Numbered from the stretch's first letter, positions 53,600 through 63,038 are shown. The stretch is 64,000 nucleotides of DNA from Olsenella sp. An290 (GCF_002159535.1 NZ_NFIU01000002.1:124001-188000), one strand, 5' to 3'. Numbers and translations are program-made. Notes: a model not told the origin generated them from the letters alone.

Positions 53600-53644
53600 T
53601 GGTGGGCGTTACAAGATTTGAACTTGTGACCTCTTCCGTGTCAG
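53600..53644 (-). repeat. Left attachment site (tRNA-Val 3' end remnant)
   Basis: 45 bases identical to 62994-63038, holding the CCA end, acceptor 3' strand, T arm, variable loop and anticodon-stem 3' part of tRNA-Val. The match stops at 53645, where the rest of the tRNA is missing, so this copy is not functional. Confidence 0.92.
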
Positions 53645-53792
53645 CGCCCTGCTACTTCGCTAACAGGCGTTTCCCAGCGAATCAATCTTCACACTTCATG
53701 CATCCAGAGCGTCCGATAGGTCCATCTATCTCGGCTTTTCCGATTCTCTATGATTCCAGACATGCCGTCCGTTACGGTGAGTCCGAACCCAT

Positions 53793-53833
53793 TTTGGACA
53801 GCGTTTGGACGGCAGAAGTCGTTCATTTGGACA
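53793..53833. repeat. TTTGGACA repeats near the left end (candidate integrase arm sites)
   Basis: TTTGGACA at 53793 and 53826 and TTTGGACG at 53804, spaced 11 and 22 bases, in the leader of the integrase gene. The same octamer occurs three times near the right end. Confidence 0.6.
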
Positions 53834-53854
53834 GACACTCGGGAGCTGGTTTCA

Positions 53855-54925
53855 ATGGCAACATACTCGAAAGGCAGCCTGCGAGAGCGAAGCGAGGGGC
53901 ACTGGCAGGCGCGTTTCTGCCGTACCGACAGAAACGGCTCGAGCATTGTAACCAGATCGTTCGAAGCAACCTCCCGCAGGGCGGCGACCCTCATCATGGA
54001 GGACATCAGAAGGGAGCTGATCGAGCAGGACGCCGACAGCGCATCGGATTGCAATCTCGTTGCATACATGCTGGATTACGTTGACGAGCGCGAGCGCTCC
54101 CAGCAGATAGAGCCGAGCACCGCAACCAACTACCACAGCTCCATCAAGCATCTCGCGCGCTATCTCGAGGGCTACTCAATCGGAGAGATGACATCGGAGA
54201 GCGTCATGGACGTGCAGGCGGGCCTGCTTGCCGACGGACTCGTCGCCGACACCGTTGCAAAGGACCATCGCTTCTTCAAACAGGTGATGGACTACGCCTG
54301 CGAGATGGGCCATATCCATCGCAGCCCCTTTAACAAGGCGACCAAGCCGCCGAAGCGTTGGAAGCCTCGTCCGAACGCGCTCGACGAGAGGAGCCGTTCG
54401 ATGCTTTTATCCGTCCTGGACGCGTCCCCCACGACCAAGCAGAGCGTTGCGGCACGCCTCGGGCTGCTCGCCGGACTCAGAAGGGAGGAGGTCGCTGGCC
54501 TCAGGTGGGGCGACGTTGACCTCGTTGCCAACAGAATCAGAGTCGGTCGCGCCGTCGGGGTGTCGAACGGGAGACCCTATCTCAAGGGCACGAAGACCGA
54601 GGCAGGCGAACGGGAGGTCGTCCTCGAGAAGGGGCTCGCCGATACTCTGCGCTCCCTCAGGAGCTCTCTCGGGGTAAGCGCGCGGGAGGACCACTATGTC
54701 CTCGGAGACGGAGACTCGTTCTACACGCCCGATCGCATCACGAAGGACTTCACGTCGCTCGCCAAGGCGATGAACCTCATCGGAGCGGCTGGAAAGCGAG
54801 CTATGATGCACGACCTCCGCAACACGTTCGTACGGATACCATCAAGACTTTTGTGTACTTTCCGACAGCCTCATAGGCCCGCCATCCGGTGCGGCTACTC
54901 GTCCAGCAGGGTGACGTCCTGGTAG
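53855..54925 (+). pseudogene. Tyrosine recombinase (integrase), 3' end lost to an IS256-family element
   Basis: The N-terminal arm-binding-like and SAM-like domains (about 1-150) are followed by a catalytic domain with arginine in GLLAGLRREEVAGLRW, a lysine in KGTKTEAGEREV, and HDLRNTF. After that box (about residue 325) the sequence turns into the end of an IS element, so the last conserved His/Trp and the catalytic tyrosine are missing and the final 25 or so residues are not integrase. I chose ATG 53855 after GGGAG; an upstream start would include the TTTGGACA repeats. Confidence 0.85.
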
Positions 54926-56152
54926 CGGCTCGAACTCCACTCGCTCTCCGCGACGCATTTCAGCCTCGCGGTCACGCGTATGAGGGCGAATCTCCGTCGG
55001 GGAAGGTGCCGGCCTCGCGCGTGCGCCTGCGGATCTCGCGGTTAAGGTGCTCGACGGCGTTGTTGGTGTGTATGCGCTGCCAGTGGTCGCGGGGGCCTGA
55101 TATAAGTCAGCATCTCCGCGTGGCCGTCTTTACGACTTTGGCAGCCTTCCTCAGCTTGGATTTCTCGAGCTCGTTGGCTACCTCAAGCGTCTTGGTCTCG
55201 GAGGCCTCGCGCGACTCCATGACGTGGAGCGCCTTGGGCGAGGCAGCGACGCGGGCCTCTTGGACTTGGGTACCCTGGCCGACACGTTCCTGCAGAAGTG
55301 GACCGTACGCCTCTGATACACCGCGTCGGGAAAAGTCCGGCGATTGGGCTGACCATGCCGGCGGTCTTGTCGCTGGTGAACATCCTCATGCCGCGCGTTC
55401 CGCGCGACCTGAGTCACGAGAGGAACTCGCGCCAACACTCGGCAGATTCGGTTGACCTCTCGACGGCGCCCATGACCGCACGGCAGCCGTCGTCGTTGAC
55501 GCCTATGGCCACCATCATGGCCACGTTCCCGTGGGAGCATCTCCAACTTCTTTTCAAGTGGATCTCGCCGACGTAAACGTAGGGGCAGACCCAATCGAGG
55601 AACCCGTTTCTCCACTCCTCGACAGAGGCGAAGGCCTTCTCTTGAGGTTGGAGAGGGTGGCCGCTGAGACGCTCGAACCCCACAGGATTTCGAAGATGCC
55701 CTCGATGATCCTGGCTGAGGTACCCGCGACGCACGTCTCGATCATCGCCTCTTCGACTGAGATCTCGCGGCGCCGCTACCTAACGCTCGATGATCGCCAT
55801 GGTGAACCTTATGCCCTTGAGCCTGGGCATGCGGGATGTTGCCTCGCCGAAGCTCTTGGTCAGGCCCTGTCATAGTGGTAAACGCGGTGCGCCTCGGACT
55901 CGGCCGTGCGCTCGTAGCGCTCCGCGCCGACGAGGTCGTCCTCCTTGTCCAGAAGACCCTTCAGGGTGTCTTCGGCCGTTCTCCTGACGAGCTCGTGCAG
56001 GTCGGACTTCAGGCTCTCCTCGTTTAGCGTTTCGATTGGCTCGGGCATGGCTCTCCTCCAACATGTTACTCGCCTCGACAACTCGAATCATGCCGGGCAA
56101 GGCCGTGCCACCTTCCTGTCTGGACGCTATTCCGCTGTAAAAGTGCGCAAGC
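54846..56152 (-). mobile_element. Decayed IS256-family (Mutator-type) insertion sequence
   Basis: The left end begins near GACTTTTGTGTACTTTCCG, and a degraded inverse (GCTGTAAAAGTGCGCAAG) is at about 56134-56152. Between them lies a frameshifted transposase. I could not find a clean target duplication, and the end positions are approximate. Confidence 0.65.
54895..56048 (-). pseudogene. IS256-family transposase, multiply frameshifted
   Basis: Fragments in all three frames line up in the family order: N-terminal LHELVRRTAEDTLKGLLDKE and VGAERYERTAES (55860-56048); RMPRLKGIRF; EEAMIETCVAGTSARIIEG with ILWGSSVSAATLSNL; PYVYVGEIHLKRS with MMVAIGVNDDGCRAVMG; YQRRTVHFCRNVSARVPKSK; and the C-terminal NNAVEHLNREIRRRTREAG ending VTLLDE. 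Several frameshifts and a stop break it. The length (about 384 codons) is near normal, so it decayed by small changes. Confidence 0.85.
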
Positions 56153-56544
56153 AATTGCACGTCACCGACCTAGGACGTCGAGAACGATAGACCGCTCGCG
56201 GTTGGAAAGGGATCACTCGGGGATATCCCCGAACGTCTCGATATTCTCGCCATTGCTGCGGCCAAGCTCTACTGCGGCGTCCCCGTCGTCAGGAACACCC
56301 AACGACGGCAGAGAGGGAAACGAATGTCGCGTTGACGAGTCGAGACATCAACTTCATCGAACCCCCTTGAGCTGGTACCATTTTCTCTGTCACCCTGCTG
56401 CCGCTACCTAGTGACCCATATCGAGTCGTCGTCGCGGACAGCGAGACTTCCAAATGTCTCATCAACTCTTTCAAGGAGTGGCATACTCTAGATTTCTACA
56501 ATATCTTATGCGCACCAGGTGTCGTCGGTAGTCGTTTTCGCCGT
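56153..56544. other. Region without a supported gene
   Basis: 392 bases between the IS remnant and the restriction gene. A plus-strand stretch around 56190-56335 reads GSLGDIPERLDILAIAAAKL and continues to a stop, but it has no start or recognised family. It may be part of a gene destroyed by the IS. Nothing else stands out. Confidence 0.5.
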
Positions 56545-59500
56545 TCATGCGAGGTACCTGTCAAGCAGGCCATCACGCTGCGAAACGAGTTTGTCAATCT
56601 GATGCTCAAGCTCTGTCTGGTCCTTGTCTGCCCGCTCTGCATAGTCGGCGAATTTCTGTTGGAGAGCGAGAGGCGGCAAGGGGATGGTGATTCTCCTTAC
56701 GTCTTCTTGATTGATGCTTGCCTGGTGAGCAGCACGCTTTGCCATTTGCTCGACTTGCTGATGCGCCTCGTCACGAGAGAGGGCGAAAGCGACATAACGT
56801 GGAAGAGCAGCATTCTTTAACCTAATGCGCATCATGTTCGACTCGAAGACCGTAGGCTCGGTAAGCCCCTCAATGTAGGCAGTTTTGCCGAGATATGGCA
56901 CGCTGTTCACTCTGTTCACAAGAAGATCGCCCTCATGCAACCCGTAGAGAGAGACCTCGTCGTCGGAACAATAAAGTCGTTTCAACACGTCCCACCTTGG
57001 GATTCCTCCGCTCGTAAACGAGTCGATACGGACTATCGGAACGCCACTGCCGTCCCGTCGGTAATGGCTTTGGGGCTTGTATAGCCCGTTCTGGGGATCA
57101 GTGCTGAAAAGGCTGCCAAGTGGCGTGTTTCTATCAGCCTGGCGTGAGACGTCGACAAAGAAATCCGCAACGTTGTTTTCAAGTTTCCGAACCTCGGTGC
57201 GTTTCGCATCAATCTCGCCCGAAAGCCGACTGAACTCCTCTACCAATGCCTGTTGCTCACCAAGGTTTGGAACTGCAAACCGGTAGTGTAGGATCTGCAT
57301 CTTGTCGCCACGTGGCCTACCGGTACCAGTAAAGGTCGACATGTCGTAGTCGAAGAAGTCCCTCTGCCAAAGGAGCATGTGTAGGAACTCGGGCAGGACA
57401 ACGTTCTCGTTCCTGCTGCGGAAGACCAATACATCCTTGGAGCACGCTCCATCGCGGTCGGCAAACCATATCTTCTGCAAGTAGGGACGGATATTCGAGA
57501 CGAGCGTGTCCCTGGCCTTGTACGCAGTTCCAGATGTCGCTGGAGCGTCACCCTCGTAAGGCGTGATACCCTTCCGCCCCTTTGCCATGTTCTCAGTCGT
57601 TACGTAGTCGCCCAGGACAATCTCGGACTGGGGTACGCTCTTGGTAACATAGTAAGCCACGTCTCCCAATGTGCACACTGAGACACCTGAGATGAACTCA
57701 CGCTGTCGATAGAAGGTCCTCGGCATCTTGAGTGCCTCGTCAAATTTATCGGCGTCGTAATCTATGAAGTCTGCAGTATCCGCATAGTAGAGCCATTGGG
57801 AGAGATCGCCAGGCTCGGCCTCCTTGCCCCCAAACCAGGCCCGTATTATTCCGCTAAGCTTGTCCTTGCCGCCGGCCGCAGGGCCATCGGAGTAGAGAAC
57901 GCCCTCGCCGTCGAGGAGCTGGATTCCCTCGTTGCCCTTGCGGTTGCTCCACTTGTACCCCAGGAAGGAGGCCACTTCCTTGGTTGCCGTGGGAGAGTTG
58001 ACCACCAGGGTTCGCTCACCCGAGACCAATCCCCAAACTCGTAGTCGCTTGCGCTCCTCCTCGTGCGCGTAGGCATAGAAACGCTCGTTCTCGAGCGTCT
58101 GCTTGCCCGCAGCATCCGAGGCCTTGTATGCCCTCGTCTTTCTCAGCGTCTTGAGCTCAGGAGAACCGACGAAAACTCGGAAATAGGTAACGAAATGGGG
58201 GACGCCTGACCACTCGGTCCAGTCCCTCTTGCTACAGACGAAGGTGCGATAGTCGTCCTCGCTCACCTTGACCTTCTTGAGGTAGGCGGCGAGGTCGTCC
58301 GCATCGCGCCAACCCTTGAGGTCCTTTCCGGCGAAGACGGCATCCACGAAGTCACAGGCGCTCGCTTCCCGCGTAGGCACCTCGTCGAAGCGCCGCATGA
58401 ATAAAATTGCGACGTTGGTCCCAGTAGCCGCGAAGGTACCCGACCCGAACCTTGCTATGGCAACCAACTCGAAGGAGCTGAGCAACACGTCACGCGCGGC
58501 CACGAAGCTCGAGCTCGTCCCCTTGTCGAGGATGGAGCTGGGAAGGATGATGGCGGCGTAACCCCCTGGCCGCACCAGCTGGGCCGCGCGCTCGACGAAG
58601 AGGGTCTCTATCTCGGACCCGTTGTCGCTTATCTCGTCTAGTACCTTGATCTCGTTGTTTCGGAGCTTGAGGTGGGGCTTGAAGGCCGCAACAGAATAAG
58701 GTGGATTCGCGGCAAGGACGTCGAACCTGCCGGAGTCTTTGCGACTGTCGATGCCTTTGTCGGGATAGTTCTCCAGCCCGTCGCCGAAGACAATCTCACC
58801 CTGGCCAGCCCCATGCATGTAGAGGGCCACACGCGACACGCGGGCGAGCCGGTAGTCCCTCTCCACGCCCACCAGGTTGCCGCGAACCCAGTCGGCATCT
58901 CCCAGGCTATCCTCGAAGTAAGGGTCATATTGGCAGGCGGCGTTGGAAATCTCCTCGAACCCCTCGGTTAGGAAGTGCCCGGCCCCGCATGCGTAGTCGA
59001 TGACGCGAGGATAGCGGACACCCTCCCCCTCATCGCGCACTAGCTCGTCAAGAGGGAGAGAGCGCCAGATGAAACGCGTGATAGGCATCGGCGTGAAGAA
59101 CTGTCCCTCGTTCTGCTTGAAGCCCTGGTTCAATAGCTGCTCGAAGAGGTCTCCGAGGAACTGCACATCGCCAGACTCGACGATCCTATAAGGCTGGAGA
59201 AGCTGCACGACCTCCACGAGCACTTTCCCGTTCTGCAAGAAGAGCTCCTCGTTGTGCACGTCCTTGAAGGCGAAGTCGCTGTTCGTGTAGAACTTGAGCT
59301 TGCGCAGCGTCCCGTTGAGCTCCTCGATAAGACGCTTGCGCTCCTGCCCGGTGAAGCGGCTAACGACCTGATCGACGTAGTCGTTCGGGACGTAAAGCAC
59401 ATCCTCGCGCATAAGCTTGCGCATTCCCTCGGAGTGAAGCCTCTGGAGCCGGTCCTGCAGCGTCTCATAGGTGTCGCGCCCCTGGCGGTACTGGAACTCC

Positions 59501-60378
59501 ACCTCCTGATTGGGGCCCTTGGAGAGCTCGTCCTGCAACTTGGCTATGAAGAGCGCCACGAGTCGGTTGAAAGCGTTCTCCTTATCAGATACGTTGTTGT
59601 GGCGCAGTATCTCCTCGAAGCGGTTGACGATTCGGTCCTCCGCCCGGAAGTCAACAAGGTCCTTCTTCAGGAGCGGCGGCACATCTGGATGGTAGGCCGT
59701 CGCGCGCCTCCCAAAGAGGATATCACCCTCAACCTGCTGGTTGTAGGTTTCCGTCCAGGTCTCGTGGAGTTGCTCGACCGTATGGGCGGCGCCGTAGAGC
59801 AGGATGGTGTCGTCGCGGCTCGCGAGTGACTTGAAGTTTTCGTCGTCCTCACAGCTGATGGAGCGCTGCTGGACGTTTATCTCGCCGTCTACAAAATCGC
59901 AAGCGTAGAGCACCAACCAGCGACAGGCGCGCTCTTGCTGCCAGTAGGAGAAGAGCTGACCACCGTCCGCCTGCATGGTCTTCCACTCATCGCGAAACTC
60001 GGTGCCGGGCGTCTTGCACTCGATGATGCAGAGCGTCTCGCCGTACTCGTCGTTCACGCATATGTCGGCACGTCCGCTTTTCTGCTCATGGCCGAGCGTC
60101 CACTCCCGCTCGAGCTCAAGGGATTCTGGCCGGTAGCCCTTGTCGAAGAGCTTGGCAACACAGACAAGAACTACGAAGTTCTCGTTGTCGGAGAAGTTGC
60201 AGGTTGTAGACTTGTTGACCTTGAAGCCATCATCAACCGGATAGATGATGCGCCTCTTGTCCATGTCCACCCTGATAGAGGCCCCTGAGTCCCAGACTTT
60301 GGAAAAAACGCCAGAGCTTTCGGAAGGCTGAAAACCCAAGGAGACAAGTGCATCGGATAGATTCTCCTGAGTAATCAT
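56545..60378 (-). CDS. Single-chain restriction-modification-specificity enzyme (Type IIG/I-like)
   Basis: 1277 residues with all three activities in order. About 20-210: an HsdR_N-type nuclease domain with a PD-(D/E)xK site, RADICVNDEYGE followed by LCIIECK. About 220-800: an adenine-N6 methyltransferase of HsdM type with QFFTPMPITRFIW, motif I VIDYACGAGHFLTEG and motif IV AANPPYSV. About 890-1277: two HsdS-like target-recognition domains each followed by a helical spacer. There are no helicase motifs. It should methylate and cut a bipartite target alone. Start ATG 60378 follows GGAG. Confidence 0.88.
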   Translation of the reverse strand: MITQENLSDALVSLGFQPSESSGVFSKVWDSGASIRVDMDKRRIIYPVDDGFKVNKSTTCNFSDNENFVVLVCVAKLFDKGYRPESLELEREWTLGHEQKSGRADICVNDEYGETLCIIECKTPGTEFRDEWKTMQADGGQLFSYWQQERACRWLVLYACDFVDGEINVQQRSISCEDDENFKSLASRDDTILLYGAAHTVEQLHETWTETYNQQVEGDILFGRRATAYHPDVPPLLKKDLVDFRAEDRIVNRFEEILRHNNVSDKENAFNRLVALFIAKLQDELSKGPNQEVEFQYRQGRDTYETLQDRLQRLHSEGMRKLMREDVLYVPNDYVDQVVSRFTGQERKRLIEELNGTLRKLKFYTNSDFAFKDVHNEELFLQNGKVLVEVVQLLQPYRIVESGDVQFLGDLFEQLLNQGFKQNEGQFFTPMPITRFIWRSLPLDELVRDEGEGVRYPRVIDYACGAGHFLTEGFEEISNAACQYDPYFEDSLGDADWVRGNLVGVERDYRLARVSRVALYMHGAGQGEIVFGDGLENYPDKGIDSRKDSGRFDVLAANPPYSVAAFKPHLKLRNNEIKVLDEISDNGSEIETLFVERAAQLVRPGGYAAIILPSSILDKGTSSSFVAARDVLLSSFELVAIARFGSGTFAATGTNVAILFMRRFDEVPTREASACDFVDAVFAGKDLKGWRDADDLAAYLKKVKVSEDDYRTFVCSKRDWTEWSGVPHFVTYFRVFVGSPELKTLRKTRAYKASDAAGKQTLENERFYAYAHEEERKRLRVWGLVSGERTLVVNSPTATKEVASFLGYKWSNRKGNEGIQLLDGEGVLYSDGPAAGGKDKLSGIIRAWFGGKEAEPGDLSQWLYYADTADFIDYDADKFDEALKMPRTFYRQREFISGVSVCTLGDVAYYVTKSVPQSEIVLGDYVTTENMAKGRKGITPYEGDAPATSGTAYKARDTLVSNIRPYLQKIWFADRDGACSKDVLVFRSRNENVVLPEFLHMLLWQRDFFDYDMSTFTGTGRPRGDKMQILHYRFAVPNLGEQQALVEEFSRLSGEIDAKRTEVRKLENNVADFFVDVSRQADRNTPLGSLFSTDPQNGLYKPQSHYRRDGSGVPIVRIDSFTSGGIPRWDVLKRLYCSDDEVSLYGLHEGDLLVNRVNSVPYLGKTAYIEGLTEPTVFESNMMRIRLKNAALPRYVAFALSRDEAHQQVEQMAKRAAHQASINQEDVRRITIPLPPLALQQKFADYAERADKDQTELEHQIDKLVSQRDGLLDRYLA

Positions 60379-60781
60379 CGCTAATCTCCAAACGACGAAC
60401 GTGCAACCGCCGGAAGACGACCGACGCCTAATACGCACGCCAGGCAGCAGACGAAAGCGCCCCATTGCGTGCATGGACGATTATAACCCGAGAATCAATA
60501 AGCCTTGAGACATGCGTGCCAGCACAAGAGTAAAGGAAGAGGGCGATATATTCTCACCCTTTCTTCCACTGTCTCCGCTACGGACGCTCCATCAGGGCGG
60601 ATCATGTCTGGGGCTACATACACTGAGGAAGGCTGAACTGTGCGAATGTTCCTTCCGCATCTCAAAAATGTAAGGCCTAGTAATTCAAAACAACTAGAGC
60701 CAGTCCCCGAGAGGACCGGCCCTTACAAAACCTCGAAGGTTTTTGCATCTGAACGCATCATGACATCAGCTTTGTGCCGCG
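60379..60781. other. Intergenic region without a supported gene
   Basis: About 400 AT-richer bases between the Abi gene end and the restriction gene start. It contains a short hairpin AAAACCT/AGGTTTT (60727-60743) and a CCAGTCC/GGACCGG stem, which could end the Abi transcript. The promoter of the restriction gene must lie here but no clear boxes were identified. Confidence 0.5.
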
Positions 60782-61765
60782 TCAAGAACCCTCGCAAGAA
60801 ACGCAAGATGGGACACAAGGGGGGTTCTGCGTCCCATAGCGCGCGATCGCGTCGTCCATCAGGGGACGGAGGCCAGCGATCGCGTCAAGCATCGCCGGAG
60901 CGGCGTGCTCGCCCGCAAGCATGTCATGCAGCGCCACGGTGGTCACGAGCTGCTGCGTTCGACGGTTGCGCAGCCTGGCTCGGCGGCCCTTGCTGTTGCG
61001 GATGTCGTGGGCGTTCAGCCACTCGAGCGCGACTCCCGAGGTTGCGTGCCTCGTCTCGCGCTCGGGCACGAAGCCGTTGCACAGGCAGCCCACATGGCTC
61101 GCGCAGTTGCGAACGGCCTTCACGTCCTTAAGAGCGTAGTGGATCTCCCGCCTCCCCACCTCCTCCCAGCGTTCAACGCAGAAGAGGTAAAAGGCGAGCA
61201 GCGTCCCAAACGGTACCACTTCCAACAGCACCCATACGGGCATGGCATCCCGGTAGTGGTCGATCAGCGACCCCGCGCACTCGTCCGCCTGGGAACGCGA
61301 TACGAGATCGCGTCTCAGCCCCTCGCGGAAGCCGCGCGGCAGGGAGGACACGAAGTCGGCGACGATCCCGTAGCCGTCCTCCCCGCGTCTGGCGGCCTCG
61401 GACACGAGCCATGCCCTGACCGCGCGCTCGACATCCTTAGCCATGAGGCGAAACGTCTCACGGAGAACGTCGTCGAGAGAGTTCATATCCAAGAGGTCCC
61501 CGAAGTCGAGGCTCACGAACTTCCCGGCGTCGGGGCCGTCCTCATGGCGCTGGAAAAGCACCCGGTAGGCGGAGAGGTGCAGGTAGGTCTCGGCACTCGA
61601 AAGAATCTCGAGCGCACGCTCCTCCGCACAGCGCTCAAACGTGACGCCCTTGCCCCTGAGTAACTCAATCTGCTGCTCAGGAGTCGTTATGGGCTTAAGG
61701 GATAGCGCATCATGCACGCCGTCATCCATACCCCAAGCTGTGAGTTTCTTCGCATCATCCATCAT
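60782..61765 (-). CDS. Abi-family (AbiD/AbiF-like) HEPN protein
   Basis: 327 residues. It matches the Abi_2/AbiD-type layout: an N-terminal KPITTPEQQIELLRGKGV, a LSAYRVLFQ tyrosine region (usually YRF), a central helical part, and a VRNCASHVG segment giving the Rx4H motif of HEPN ribonucleases. Such proteins abort phage infection by cutting RNA. The C-terminal 60 residues are extra and cysteine-bearing. The ribosome site is weak. It sits between two other island genes. Confidence 0.78.
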   Translation of the reverse strand: MMDDAKKLTAWGMDDGVHDALSLKPITTPEQQIELLRGKGVTFERCAEERALEILSSAETYLHLSAYRVLFQRHEDGPDAGKFVSLDFGDLLDMNSLDDVLRETFRLMAKDVERAVRAWLVSEAARRGEDGYGIVADFVSSLPRGFREGLRRDLVSRSQADECAGSLIDHYRDAMPVWVLLEVVPFGTLLAFYLFCVERWEEVGRREIHYALKDVKAVRNCASHVGCLCNGFVPERETRHATSGVALEWLNAHDIRNSKGRRARLRNRRTQQLVTTVALHDMLAGEHAAPAMLDAIAGLRPLMDDAIARYGTQNPPCVPSCVSCEGS

Positions 61766-61804
61766 GCAAGCAATTCTACCCCACGACCAGAAACTGAAGA
61801 CAGC

Positions 61805-62716
61805 TTAGGAAAAGCAGTGCGGTCCGAGTTTGCGGGCTTTCACTTCTCTTACTGTATGGGCAATTGCATGCGGCAAATCGGGAAACAATGATGATTCGTC
61901 GATTCCAATCGCTTCGAGCTGACGCAGAATATCTTCTTTGCATTGATGGGGAACTATCAGGGAGAACGCACCCTGCTTCTCTAAGTTCCCATACAGATCA
62001 CTGGTGGGACCAAAAAAGTAGTACTGCTTGTTAGGGTCAACGTGACTTATCGCCGGCTCAACGCGCAGCAAATCCATTCCGCAGACAATAAACGCCCCGC
62101 GTTGAGCGCCTATTCGAGGGTTGGTCCATTCTGGCAAGACAAACTGGTACGGAATTGTTAGATGTACCAAAAGTCGCTTCACCGTATCAGGCATTATGTG
62201 ATGCGGAGTAACCGGGTACCTTGCTTTTACCTGATCCAATGCAGCATCCAGGTCACACTTTACAGCGCAGAAATCAAAGCAAAAGTCGACAACCATACTT
62301 ATGAAGGGGTCAGATCCCCATGACGTGGGCATTTTGGGAAAAACAAATACTTGGCCATCCGCATCTTTAGGTCCTCCGCATGCAAAATACAACCCCACTA
62401 ACGGATTGGTCGTCACGTCAAGCAACCTTGTAGGCATCCCATAATGCTGGAGCAAAGCCAGTTGCTGCAATCTGCTACCCGTAAAATCATCCGGACGGTA
62501 CCGCCTAATTGAGGTAAGCAATACGTTCTCGCTATCGAGAAGCCCCTCACGAAACAAACTTGGAGACAATTCCCACTTGCTATCCGATTGGCCTCTATAA
62601 AAAGTGACTCCGTTCACCCCATTGATCAGGAAGTCCCGATTTGACGCGTTGTCTACGATAGCCAGGTAGTCACTAACGCTACTAATTCTGCAAGATTCCT
62701 GATCGCGTGCTTCCAA
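61805..62716 (-). CDS. FRG-domain protein
   Basis: 303 residues. The FRG domain is clear: GVTFYRGQSDSKWELSPSLFR near residue 35 and LALLQHYGMPTRLLDVTTNP near 90, then LVGLYFACGG. The domain occurs in many phage-defence and toxin-like genes; its biochemistry is not established. The first codon is TTG with GGAG about nine bases upstream. GC content is the lowest in the window. It is the gene nearest the right attachment site. Confidence 0.85.
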   Translation of the reverse strand: MEARDQESCRISSVSDYLAIVDNASNRDFLINGVNGVTFYRGQSDSKWELSPSLFREGLLDSENVLLTSIRRYRPDDFTGSRLQQLALLQHYGMPTRLLDVTTNPLVGLYFACGGPKDADGQVFVFPKMPTSWGSDPFISMVVDFCFDFCAVKCDLDAALDQVKARYPVTPHHIMPDTVKRLLVHLTIPYQFVLPEWTNPRIGAQRGAFIVCGMDLLRVEPAISHVDPNKQYYFFGPTSDLYGNLEKQGAFSLIVPHQCKEDILRQLEAIGIDESSLFPDLPHAIAHTVREVKARKLGPHCFS

Positions 62717-62916
62717 TTAATGGGGCTCCATTCTTGATGGCGGCTTGAGTAACAGCCAAGATATTATCCTGCTGGATCCTACGAGAAAAGGCTATTTCTC
62801 GCGTATGCCATGAACAACCATGGAATATTGGTGTAGATAAAACGTCTCCCCGAAGCCATGTAACTCAAGTCCATGCATAACTTGATTTTCCACATCGTCC
62901 GGTAAATCCCGCCGAA

Positions 62917-62947
62917 TTTGGACAGCTGTTTGGACACCATTTGGACA
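62917..62947. repeat. Three TTTGGACA repeats near the right end (candidate integrase arm sites)
   Basis: Exact copies start at 62917, 62929 and 62940, about one helical turn apart, about 50-80 bases inside the right attachment site. The same octamer occurs near the left end. Confidence 0.65.
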
Positions 62948-62953
62948 GATACG

Positions 62954-62985
62954 AAAACAGCTCAGAGCGAACATGCTCTGAGCTG
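62954..62985 (-). terminator. Island-supplied terminator for tRNA-Val
   Basis: CAGCTCAGAGC pairs with GCTCTGAGCTG around a six-base loop; TTTT follows on the minus strand. It lies eight bases after the tRNA-Val CCA end and replaces the original terminator now at 53561-53589. Confidence 0.7.
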
Positions 62986-62993
62986 CGAAAGTT

Positions 62994-63038
62994 TGGTGGG
63001 CGTTACAAGATTTGAACTTGTGACCTCTTCCGTGTCAG
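62994..63038 (-). repeat. Right attachment site inside tRNA-Val
   Basis: 45 bases identical to 53600-53644. This copy is joined to the 5' part of the tRNA, so the functional gene is kept. Confidence 0.92.

Larger units (their letters stand above)
53600..63038. mobile_element. Integrated genomic island in tRNA-Val, about 9.4 kb
   Basis: Identical 45-bp ends (53600-53644 and 62994-63038) match the 3' part of the tRNA-Val gene. The interior has lower GC than both flanks, an integrase, an IS remnant and three defence-type genes. Insertion restored a full tRNA at the right end. The truncated integrase lacks its active-site tyrosine, so the island should not move by itself now. Confidence 0.9.

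Noticed and set aside
53600-53644. Second tRNA-Val gene
   Set aside because: Only the 3' 45 bases match; the 5' acceptor strand, D arm and half of the anticodon stem are absent.
56202-56411. 69-residue plus-strand open frame
   Set aside because: No start signal and low-complexity composition; a different frame in the same bases looks at least as protein-like, so neither is called.
62792-62974. 60-residue minus-strand open frame at the right island end
   Set aside because: It runs through the TTTGGACA repeats and terminator region, has no ribosome site and no recognised family.
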